Shown in pieces: positions 1 through 6,465 of a stretch of DNA of 9,580 nucleotides (position 1 is the first letter of the stretch; each line of letters opens with the position of its first letter). Location: positions 1 through 9,580 of the forward strand of contig JAMPYH010000080.1 in NCBI GenBank assembly GCA_023700785.1, written 5' to 3'. Source of the stretch: Candidatus Zixiibacteriota bacterium (lineage in GTDB: Bacteria > Zixibacteria > MSB-5A5 > GN15 > FEB-12). Below the pieces are notes generated by a model. The model worked only from the letters and a program-made list of their open reading frames with translations, did no database searches and was not told the DNA's origin. The position numbers and the translations under genes were made by a program.

Positions 1-186
1 GCGGACAATCACTACGCCAAAGTGCGTGTCCAGGCGATCAACCCGTCCGGCTCGATCGTCCTGCAGTGGGGCTATCAGACCGCGACCGGCAATCCAGAAT
101 TGATCGCGCCGCTCGAATTTGAACGTCCGGTGCATGGTGATAACTACTTAAAGAAGCAGTCAACCTCGACTCGCAACGCCGAATAG
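1..186 (+). CDS. C-terminal fragment of an unidentified protein (possibly HmuY-like)
   Basis: An open frame enters from the left edge in frame 1 and ends at a TAG at 184-186, giving the last 61 residues of a longer protein. The visible part has alternating hydrophobic and polar residues typical of beta strands (YAKVRVQAINPSGSIVLQWGYQT), followed by a polar, Lys/Ser/Thr-rich end. The YAKVRV...IVLQWGYQT pattern recalls the last strands of HmuY-type, haem-binding outer-surface lipoproteins. That is a weak resemblance from memory, and the fragment is too short to settle it. The next gene starts only 15 bases after the stop, so the two are probably cotranscribed. Codon use looks like that of the neighbours. 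The coding call is fairly secure; the family is not. Confidence 0.6.
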   Translation, partial: ADNHYAKVRVQAINPSGSIVLQWGYQTATGNPELIAPLEFERPVHGDNYLKKQSTSTRNAE

Positions 187-187
187 T

Positions 188-193
188 AAAGGA
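188..193 (+). promoter_or_regulatory. Shine-Dalgarno site that decides the start at 202
   Basis: AAAGGA lies 8 bases before the ATG at 202. It overlaps the in-frame ATG at 193, so that upstream ATG would have no ribosome binding site of its own. This supports starting the DUF4384 protein at 202. Confidence 0.6.
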
Positions 194-201
194 TGGTATA
201 T

Positions 202-1824
202 ATGTGGCGAAAGAGTGTGACCTCCCTGATCGTTGTGCTGGCGATGCTTGTGGCCGGATCGACCGTGATGGCCCAGCAGTACCAGCGTGACCGCTCCGAT
301 GATGACTACGACTATGATACGGAGTACCGGGACAACTCGCGGGATGACGACAGTTATCGTGAGGATTACATCCGGGTCGATCGGAATCTCGATGCCGATG
401 TCTGGGTGAACCGGAGCGATAACGAGTATTTCATCGGGGACAACATCAAGATGCATTATCGCGTCAACGCCGACGCGTACGTGGCGATCGTCTCGATCGA
501 CTCGCGCGGGCGGGTGAACCTGCTTTACCCGAGCCAGCCAGGGGACAACCCGTGGCGCCGGGGCGGCATCACCTATACCTTGCCGGGCGCGGATGATGAT
601 TTTGACCTGATCGTTGATGGTCCGGAAGGGAACGAAACGATCCAGATCATCGCGTCACGCGAGCAGTTCTCGATCCCGAACTGGTACAACGGGTCCGGAA
701 TTGTCTGCCGTGACGACGACGACCGCGACGAGTTCCTGGATTATCTGACCAGCCGGTATTTCCACCGTCACCCGGATCAGCGCTTCGCGGTGGATCGTGA
801 GGTGATCTGGGTAGAGGAATGGGAACCGGACTATTTTCGTCCGGTCTATTATCCGACCTATCCCGCCTGGTCGGTGTGCGGAAATGTCTATTTCGACTAC
901 CCGTGGGGCGCGTCAGTTTATATCGACGGCATCTACTGGGGCTGCGCTCCGCTTTATATCCCGCGCGTACTGGTAGGCTGGCGGACGATCACCATCTATG
1001 ATCGTTACGGCTATTGCTGGGAAGATTATGTTCATGTCAACCACTACAACACGGTGATCCTGAACCAGACGATCATTCGTCCGCGTCCGGGTGTGGTATC
1101 GAAGTACAAAGAAGTGCATGTGGTCGGCTATCGTGATCCGGTGAAGAACGGTTATCCGAACTACACCGAAGTGGTCAAGAAGCAGACTCGCGTCTCCGGC
1201 AAGATCGCGGCCAGCCCGAGCAACGGCGTGGGCGCGAGCAAGCGGAATGAGTCCGATGGGTCCAGCTTCGCGGCACTGCCCAAAAAGCATGTGCGCGGCG
1301 ACGGTGCCGTGGTCAAGACCGAGCGCGGGTATGAATCCTCGACGATCGGCGGTTCGAGCAACCGTTCGACCGCGGATCGCCGCAGTTCCAAGGCCCGTTT
1401 TGACGGGAACAGCGGCTCTGCGAGCGATCGTTCCGGAAGCGATCGCGGGACCTACAATAAAGCTGAACGAAAGAGTTCGTCCGGACGCTCCGACAGCTAC
1501 GACTCGAAGAGCAAGAGTGGCTCTTCAGATTATTACCGCAAAAGAAGCGGGACGGTGGAGAAGCGGAGTGGCAACTCCAACTCCGGTTCTTCCGGCGGAC
1601 GGACTGTCGAGCGAAAGGAACGATCCACATCCCAGCCCGCGCAGGTAGAGCAACGCAAGGCCGAGAAGAGCGACAAGGGGAACAACGATGGAGGCAGCAG
1701 CAAGAGTGGCGGCGAAGTGAAACAGAAGTCGTCGAGCTCCGGCAACAGCGGCGGCTCCGCGCGCCAGTCTTCACCCCGCTCCTCCGGCGGCGAGACTCGC
1801 AGCAAGGGGAAGGGAAAGAATTAA
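202..1824 (+). CDS. Secreted DUF4384 protein with PEGA-like domain and basic Ser/Gly-rich tail
   Basis: This is a 540-residue exported protein of unknown function. Residues 1-25 form a signal peptide (Lys near the start, hydrophobic core VTSLIVVLAMLVAG, cleavage likely after VMA). A short Asp/Tyr/Arg-rich acidic segment follows to about residue 55. Residues about 57-155 match the DUF4384 pattern: DADVWVNRSDNEYFIGDNI, then DAYVAIVSIDSRGRVNLLYP and a late LP...GPEG stretch. Residues about 223-293 look like a PEGA domain (GNVYFDYPWGASVYIDGIYWG, then PLYIPRVLVGWRTITI). From about residue 330 to the end the chain is low-complexity Ser/Gly/Lys/Arg and probably disordered. Four cysteines (169, 226, 248, 272) sit in the folded half and could form disulfides. 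DUF4384 domains are often found in envelope or kinase-associated proteins, and PEGA domains in surface proteins, so a periplasmic or cell-surface scaffold role is inferred. The start at 202 is preferred to the ATG at 193 on ribosome-site spacing. Confidence 0.85.
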   Translation: MWRKSVTSLIVVLAMLVAGSTVMAQQYQRDRSDDDYDYDTEYRDNSRDDDSYREDYIRVDRNLDADVWVNRSDNEYFIGDNIKMHYRVNADAYVAIVSIDSRGRVNLLYPSQPGDNPWRRGGITYTLPGADDDFDLIVDGPEGNETIQIIASREQFSIPNWYNGSGIVCRDDDDRDEFLDYLTSRYFHRHPDQRFAVDREVIWVEEWEPDYFRPVYYPTYPAWSVCGNVYFDYPWGASVYIDGIYWGCAPLYIPRVLVGWRTITIYDRYGYCWEDYVHVNHYNTVILNQTIIRPRPGVVSKYKEVHVVGYRDPVKNGYPNYTEVVKKQTRVSGKIAASPSNGVGASKRNESDGSSFAALPKKHVRGDGAVVKTERGYESSTIGGSSNRSTADRRSSKARFDGNSGSASDRSGSDRGTYNKAERKSSSGRSDSYDSKSKSGSSDYYRKRSGTVEKRSGNSNSGSSGGRTVERKERSTSQPAQVEQRKAEKSDKGNNDGGSSKSGGEVKQKSSSSGNSGGSARQSSPRSSGGETRSKGKGKN

Positions 1825-1876
1825 GGATTCTTGTTGACCGGTGCGCCCGAAAGGACGAGACTGGTGGAAGATGGTG

Positions 1877-2158
1877 ATGATCATGAAATGGATACTTCCA
1901 TACATACTGGCACTGACACTCCTGGTATCAGGTGTGTCGGCTGTTCTGGCGGTTGAAAAGAAGCAGAAGGAAACACCTCCTGCCAAGAAGACCGAGCAGC
2001 CGGCCAAGAAGGAAACGGCGAAGCCCGTGGATCCAAAAACGAAGCAGGTGAAACCAGTCAAGCCGGCGGAACCAAAGAAGTATGACAGTTTCGTTGACCA
2101 GAACAACAACGGGGTCGATGATCGCCGGGAGAATCTGAAGAAAAAAGAGAAGAAATAA
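1877..2158 (+). CDS. Small exported Lys/Pro-rich protein with C-terminal Asp/Asn loop motif
   Basis: This 93-residue protein has a clear signal peptide (MIMKWILPYILALTLLVSGVSAVLA), then a Lys/Pro/Glu/Thr-rich, probably extended linker with repeated PAKK and KPV units. It ends in a conserved-looking segment YDSFVDQNNNGVDDRREN and a run of lysines. DQNNNGVDD resembles the Asp/Asn-rich calcium loops of thrombospondin type 3 repeats, dockerins and EF-hands (D at 1, N at 3 and 5, G at 6, D at 9). Only one loop is present, so calcium binding is a guess. The frame is open upstream to a GTG at 1841. GGAAG at 1866-1870 sits 6 bases before the ATG at 1877, so that start is preferred; 1871 and 1883 are alternatives. 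The gene lies 52 bases after the DUF4384 gene and directly before a strong terminator, so it is the last gene of the unit. I do not recognise a named family. Confidence 0.7.
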   Translation: MIMKWILPYILALTLLVSGVSAVLAVEKKQKETPPAKKTEQPAKKETAKPVDPKTKQVKPVKPAEPKKYDSFVDQNNNGVDDRRENLKKKEKK

Positions 2159-2178
2159 GTACCTTTAGGTAGAGATTT

Positions 2179-2216
2179 AGGGCTGTCATGTCAAATGACA
2201 GCCCTTTTTGTCTTTT
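2179..2216 (+). terminator. Rho-independent terminator after the small exported gene
   Basis: A perfect 11-bp inverted repeat (AGGGCTGTCAT at 2179-2189, ATGACAGCCCT at 2195-2205) with a 5-base loop is followed by TTTTTGTCTTTT. It begins 20 bases after the stop at 2158 and separates unit 1 from unit 2. Confidence 0.92.
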
Positions 2217-2233
2217 GGTCCGGAATTTCTGCT

Positions 2234-2262
2234 TTGACAATGTCGTCATGCTGGCCTATGTT
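2234..2262 (+). promoter_or_regulatory. Probable sigma70-type promoter for the DUF3857 gene pair
   Basis: TTGACA at 2234-2239 is a perfect -35 hexamer. Seventeen bases later comes TATGTT at 2257-2262, which matches four of six -10 positions. It lies just past the terminator and about 75 bases before the next gene, where a promoter for the new unit is expected. Transcription would begin near 2269. No operator is evident around it. Confidence 0.55.
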
Positions 2263-2336
2263 CGCGGAAGGTCTATTACGCCAATGCTTGCGAGTGGGGC
2301 TCAGATCTTATGGCAACTCCGGACCGTTGGAGGGGA

Positions 2337-4295
2337 ATGCGATCAACTCGATGGCGGCGATCAGCCGCGCGTTTTCTCGCGCTCACTTGCTGTTGTGTAT
2401 GCCTTCCGCTGTTAATTCTGGCTGAGCCAAATTGGGTGAAGGTAGCGTCAAGCCGCGATATCTCTGCCCTGGCGCATACAGACGCTGAGTGGATCACGCT
2501 TAGCCGCGTCGAAACGATGCGCGTCGGTGCGAATGGCCACGCGTCCAGTCACATTCAGGTCGCATACAAAGTTCTGAAATCCTCCGGGATAACATCGGCG
2601 GTCCTGGTGGAGGATACGTACGTCTGGCGCAAGGTGAAAGGAGTGCACGGCTGGCACATCTTGCCGACCGGTAAGTCCGAGACCTTTGACGCGGCAACGT
2701 TAGTATCGGTCGCGCCAAATGCCGCGGCGGATTCGCACGACGACTCGCACATGTTGGTTGGTGCGTTCGAAAAGGTGGTGGTGGGCTCGATCGTCGCCTT
2801 TGAATACGATGTCGAGGAGACCAGCGATTGGGCCGGGACTTTTCAGGGCTGTCTCATGCAGCGCCAGCAGCCGGTGGCATGGGTACAGTACAGCGTTGAA
2901 CTCCCCTCGGATTGGCAGCTTCAATTTGTGCTGAAAAGTGCCGAGATGGTGACTGTCGATTCCGCTGGCGGGAAGTACACGTTCACGGCCATGAACCTGC
3001 CGTTTCGTCCGGACGAGCCATATATGCCGCCATGGGCGGAACTGAGTCGCTGGGTGCTGATAAACAGTTTTCCGTCAGGTCCGACGAGCAAGGTAACTCA
3101 CTTTCCGAGTTGGCGCGACGCGGCATTCTGGGTTGACAGTCTGCATTTCCTTCCTTCCGAACCAAATAGTGAAGTGACCCAGTTTGTCAAAGAGCGCTTC
3201 GCGGCCGACAGCACCATCGATGGAAAGCTTCGGTCGATAGCGTCGTTTGTGCAAAACGATATCCGCTATGTGGCGATCGAGATCGGCAAAGGGCGCTTTG
3301 TTCCCAGGCACTCGTCGGCGACGCTAAGGAACCGGTATGGAGACTGCAAGGACAAAGTTGCGTTGATGCGGGCGATGTTGACCAGTATCGGCGTGCCTTC
3401 CCGCGCGGTGCTGGCGAAAGTCTCCATGCGCGCGCACACGGAGCTGAGCACACCATTTCAGTTCGACCACTGTATTGTCGCGATCCCCGATAGCGTGTCG
3501 CCGGAAATGGCCACCATCGCTGAAGCCCACGTGGGGGATTGGGTGCTCTTCGACCCGACTGAGCCGAGCGCGCCGTTCGGTACTTTGCCGATCCATTTAT
3601 ACGGAACAGCTACGCTTGTCGCTGTGGACGACGATAGTTGTCTGATGCAGATCCCCATGCTCCAGTCAGGTCGATCGACTCGACGCTATAAAGCAGACGC
3701 TGCGTTGGCGGCGGATGGATCAATTACCGCGCGCGTTCAGGTCGTCGATCATGGGAACATCGCGGCCTATACGGCACATCGACGGAAGTCGATATCGCCG
3801 GCGGACCGTGTGGATTCCGTGCGCCAGCGCTTCACGGGCACTATACCAGGAGTGAAGATCACCGATTATCAATCGGGCGAAGGCGGCGACTCCACCTGGG
3901 CCGCTTACACGCTTAGCGGCGACAACTACCTCCAGACTTCAGGTGACCTGAAGATCCTCAAGCTTGATTTTATGCAAACCCCTGAAAAGCCGGCGTTCAA
4001 AAAAACAGAGCGGGCCAACCCGATCTGGTTTGGCTATCCGTGGGAGGTGGAGGGAGAGGTGACGTGGCGTCTGCCAGAAGGCTGGACCGCCGAATTGGTG
4101 GATACATTAAACGCTGAGTGCCGAACGGCTCGCGCCACTCTCATCATGACCGCTTCTGACGGCGGGTTTCGGTGCGCGAACTTTGAAGCTCAGGATGGCG
4201 GCGTGATGGAAGCGTCGGAGTACGCGGCGGCGCGCGCCTTCCGTAAAGAATACGAACGAATGACTACGGCTAAAACAGTCCTGCACGTTAAATAG
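2337..4295 (+). CDS. Exported DUF3857/transglutaminase-like protein, catalytic triad intact
   Basis: This 652-residue protein has an N-terminal signal peptide: an Arg-rich start, the hydrophobic run FLALTCCCVCLPLLILA, then AEP. The first half follows the DUF3857 pattern, a beta-rich domain that normally precedes a transglutaminase-like domain. The enzyme part begins near FVQNDIRYVAIEIGKGRFVP (about residue 300) and contains RYGDCKDK with Cys337, FDHCIVAIP with His378, and WVLFDPTEPSAPFG with Asp406. These are the three residues of the papain-like transglutaminase triad. The C-terminal 200 residues are probably further beta structure. Substrate and reaction are unknown; bacterial members may act as proteases or peptide crosslinkers in the periplasm. 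GGAGG at 2329-2333 lies 3 bases before the ATG at 2337, a close but usable spacing. An in-frame ATG at 2310 would add nine residues ahead of the signal peptide and lacks a good ribosome site. The next gene, a paralogue, starts 10 bases after the stop. Confidence 0.9.
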   Translation: MRSTRWRRSAARFLALTCCCVCLPLLILAEPNWVKVASSRDISALAHTDAEWITLSRVETMRVGANGHASSHIQVAYKVLKSSGITSAVLVEDTYVWRKVKGVHGWHILPTGKSETFDAATLVSVAPNAAADSHDDSHMLVGAFEKVVVGSIVAFEYDVEETSDWAGTFQGCLMQRQQPVAWVQYSVELPSDWQLQFVLKSAEMVTVDSAGGKYTFTAMNLPFRPDEPYMPPWAELSRWVLINSFPSGPTSKVTHFPSWRDAAFWVDSLHFLPSEPNSEVTQFVKERFAADSTIDGKLRSIASFVQNDIRYVAIEIGKGRFVPRHSSATLRNRYGDCKDKVALMRAMLTSIGVPSRAVLAKVSMRAHTELSTPFQFDHCIVAIPDSVSPEMATIAEAHVGDWVLFDPTEPSAPFGTLPIHLYGTATLVAVDDDSCLMQIPMLQSGRSTRRYKADAALAADGSITARVQVVDHGNIAAYTAHRRKSISPADRVDSVRQRFTGTIPGVKITDYQSGEGGDSTWAAYTLSGDNYLQTSGDLKILKLDFMQTPEKPAFKKTERANPIWFGYPWEVEGEVTWRLPEGWTAELVDTLNAECRTARATLIMTASDGGFRCANFEAQDGGVMEASEYAAARAFRKEYERMTTAKTVLHVK

Positions 4296-4305
4296 GGTAG
4301 GGGCC

Positions 4306-6303
4306 ATGAGATCATTATTACCGACCGGTTTCGCCATACTCGCCACAGTCCTGATATTTACGTCCGCGGAGGCTCGCAAACCGAGCTACGACGACCCGGT
4401 CTCCTGGGACTCGATCGCCGCGAGTGAGTGGGAGATCGCGCCGGACAGCGCCAAAGAGATCCACAGTGGAGCGGTGATCTTCGAGCGGGTCGAGGCCGAC
4501 GACCAGAAGATGACGGATGATCAGCACTACCTGACCATTTATCGCCGGGTACGCGTGCTGAACGAGGAAGGGAAATCCTGGGCGGACGTGGAAGTACCGT
4601 ACTATCATCGCGACCAAAAATTGCGTGGCGTCCAGGCCCGATCCATACAGCGATCCGGCGACACAGCTTCGCTCGATCTCGAGCAGATCAGGGTAAAGCA
4701 GACGCTGAAGTCGGATAAGTTCAAAGTAAATGTTTATTCGTTCTCGATCCCCGGCGTGACCAGCGATTGTATCATCGAGTGGCGCATTAAACTAAAGATG
4801 CCGGTGCAATACAGCTATTGGGCGATCCAGAAGAGCATTCCGCTGTTGAAAGGAGAGCTTCGCTGGAAGATCAACCGATCTTCTACCGACAACTGGCTGC
4901 TGGCGATTCTCTATCCGACGGGGCTCCAGCCGTATTACATCGCTCAAAATCTTGATAAGCCGGTAAATGTTCAAAGGTTGCCGTCGCTTAAGGATCTCAA
5001 GGAGCTGTACTTCACAATTACCGATGTCCCACCTTTCAAGGATGAGGTTTATTCGCTCCCGCAGAAGGCGCTCGAGGGAAATCTGCATTTGTATTACAGC
5101 GGCAGCACATCACCCGCGGCGTTTTGGGGGTCGATCGCCGGGGGGATCCCGCGCTGGCTGGAGGCATATATCGGTCCAGGGAAGCACATCAAGAAAGTCG
5201 TGGAGCAGTTTGATTCTCTCCCGACGCCTGATGCCAGGGCCGAAGCGGCTTATTATTGGCTCCAGGATTCACTGCTGAATCTCTCATATCGTTCCGACGC
5301 TGACACCAGCAAGGAATTGAAGGATACGGAGTCGGCGGCTGAGGCGTTAAAAAAGCGGCGCGCCGACGATGACGATATTAACCGGATCTATTGCGACATG
5401 CTCAGGACGATGAATATCGATGCCAAAATGGCATACGCTTTGGACCGAACGGAGAACCTGCTGGTCGAAGAGGCGATGTACTGGCAGTTCGATCAGACAC
5501 TGGTCGCGATCCCGGACAGTCTTGGCGGATTCAAATTTGTTTCGCCGGGCCACAAATTTCTGCCGTTTGGCTCCGCGCCCTGGTATGTCGAAGGGATCTC
5601 GGCTCTGGTAGGGGGCGGGACGACCATGTTCCAGGCTATCCCTTTCTCGACTTCCGGCAACAGCAAGACGATTTCAGTCCTTAATCTCGATCTGACCGAG
5701 GAAATGAACTTAACGGGTACTCTCTCGGAGACGAGGACGGGTCATCGCGCACGAGGGATCAGGATAGATTGCTTCGATGCGGGCTCAGCCGACGCGTCGC
5801 GGGTCATACGTGACAAGCTGCGTGATCGTTACACTCACTTTGAGATCGATTCGGTCGTCTGCGAAAATCTCGAGGCGGCGAACAAACCGCTCAAAGTGGC
5901 GGCGAAACTGACAACTTCGCAGCCGGTAGGTGATCTGGTTGGACAGCGGCTGCTGATCCGTCCGGTCGAGCTGCTTGAAAAATCGGAGAATCCCTTTACG
6001 GCAGAGACACGGGTGCACCCGGTGATCATGAGTTATCCGTTCGAGACGACCGACGCTATCCAGATCGCGTTCTCCTCTGAATGGACGGTGGACGCGTTAC
6101 CGGCTGATACGGTGTTCGCGAACAGGCTGGGAACCTGCGGCCTACATGTTACGACTTTCGATGGGCATGTCGCGATTCAGCGAGTGTTCAAGCTGTATAG
6201 TCCGTTCGTGCCACTGGAGCAATTCACTGAACTCCAAAAGCTTTATTCTGCCCGCCAGGCGCAATCAGCCGCGACAGTTTCCCTGGTCAGAGCCGGTAGC
6301 TGA
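4306..6303 (+). CDS. Exported DUF3857/transglutaminase-like paralogue, predicted catalytically dead
   Basis: This 665-residue protein has a signal peptide (MRSLLPTGFAILATVLIFTSAEA, then RKPSY). The DUF3857-like region reads HYLTIYRRVRVLNEEGKSWADVEVPY, followed by SFSIPGVTSDCIIEWRIKLK. The transglutaminase-like part can be aligned without gaps to the preceding gene at each catalytic motif. RYGDCKDK corresponds to RRADDDDI, with Asp355 in the Cys place. FDHCIVAIPDS corresponds to FDQTLVAIPDS, with Gln397 for His. LFDPTEPSAPFG corresponds to FVSPGHKFLPFG, with Ser413 for Asp. All three residues are lost while the surrounding fold-defining residues (VAIPDS, LPFG, the ML of the helix) remain, so this looks like a maintained pseudoenzyme rather than a decaying gene; the frame is unbroken. 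It starts 10 bases after its active paralogue, with AGGGG ahead of the ATG, so the two are cotranscribed. It may be a partner, substrate-binding subunit or regulator of the first protein; that is inference. Confidence 0.88.
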   Translation: MRSLLPTGFAILATVLIFTSAEARKPSYDDPVSWDSIAASEWEIAPDSAKEIHSGAVIFERVEADDQKMTDDQHYLTIYRRVRVLNEEGKSWADVEVPYYHRDQKLRGVQARSIQRSGDTASLDLEQIRVKQTLKSDKFKVNVYSFSIPGVTSDCIIEWRIKLKMPVQYSYWAIQKSIPLLKGELRWKINRSSTDNWLLAILYPTGLQPYYIAQNLDKPVNVQRLPSLKDLKELYFTITDVPPFKDEVYSLPQKALEGNLHLYYSGSTSPAAFWGSIAGGIPRWLEAYIGPGKHIKKVVEQFDSLPTPDARAEAAYYWLQDSLLNLSYRSDADTSKELKDTESAAEALKKRRADDDDINRIYCDMLRTMNIDAKMAYALDRTENLLVEEAMYWQFDQTLVAIPDSLGGFKFVSPGHKFLPFGSAPWYVEGISALVGGGTTMFQAIPFSTSGNSKTISVLNLDLTEEMNLTGTLSETRTGHRARGIRIDCFDAGSADASRVIRDKLRDRYTHFEIDSVVCENLEAANKPLKVAAKLTTSQPVGDLVGQRLLIRPVELLEKSENPFTAETRVHPVIMSYPFETTDAIQIAFSSEWTVDALPADTVFANRLGTCGLHVTTFDGHVAIQRVFKLYSPFVPLEQFTELQKLYSARQAQSAATVSLVRAGS

Positions 6304-6322
6304 CCACAAACGAGCCTCAATA

Positions 6323-6347
6323 GGGCGGCCGGCTAGACTGACCGCCC
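6323..6347 (+). terminator. Weak hairpin after the DUF3857 pair, possible terminator
   Basis: GGGCGG at 6323-6328 can pair with CCGCCC at 6342-6347 across a 13-base loop, 20 bases after the stop at 6303. No T-run follows (CAATCTCATT), so intrinsic termination is uncertain. Confidence 0.35.
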
Positions 6348-6373
6348 CAATCTCATTCCCTGAACCAATTTCC

Positions 6374-6402
6374 TTGACTGCCGTTATAATACAGCGTAAA
6401 TT
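6374..6402 (+). promoter_or_regulatory. hrcA: Probable promoter region of the hrcA-grpE-dnaK operon
   Basis: The leader contains TTGACT at 6374-6379 and, 17 bases on, TAAATT at 6397-6402 (four of six -10 matches). A perfect TATAAT also occurs at 6385-6390, but it is only 5 bases from TTGACT and its own -35 place (about 6361-6367) has no good match. One of the two -10 elements is likely used. Either way, the inverted repeat at 6401-6430 overlaps or directly follows the start of transcription. No sigma32-type heat-shock promoter was seen. Confidence 0.5.
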
Positions 6403-6430
6403 GTTAGCGCACTGGCAGATGGGCTGACAA
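6401..6430 (+). promoter_or_regulatory. Imperfect inverted repeat, candidate degenerate CIRCE (HrcA operator)
   Basis: Arms TTGTTAGCGCA (6401-6411) and TGGGCTGACAA (6420-6430) pair at 9 of 11 positions around an 8-base centre. The TTAGC start and the position just upstream of hrcA fit a CIRCE operator (TTAGCACTC-N9-GAGTGCTAA). The inner bases differ, and TTAGC and its partner are 14 rather than 17 bases apart. HrcA autoregulation through this site is inferred, not proven. Confidence 0.45.
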
Positions 6431-6465
6431 AATGACAGTTCTGCCGGTAAACCATTGGTCTAATT

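Noticed and set aside
481..520. Dense GATC/CGATC sites
   Set aside because: They follow from frequent Ile ATC and Asp GAT codons in coding sequence throughout the window and give no evidence for an origin or a Dam-type regulatory region.
1247..1805. Several open frames of 90-153 residues on both strands under the tail of the DUF4384 gene
   Set aside because: They are Arg/Ser/Leu-rich products of reading GC-rich low-complexity codons out of frame, without ribosome sites or recognisable motifs.
2188..2425. Two short + strand open frames starting inside the terminator hairpin
   Set aside because: They begin in the terminator stem, run through the promoter and overlap the signal peptide of the DUF3857 protein in other frames; no ribosome site.
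6374..6390. TTGACT and TATAAT read as one promoter
   Set aside because: They are separated by only 5 bases, far from the 16-18 needed, so they cannot form one sigma70 promoter together.
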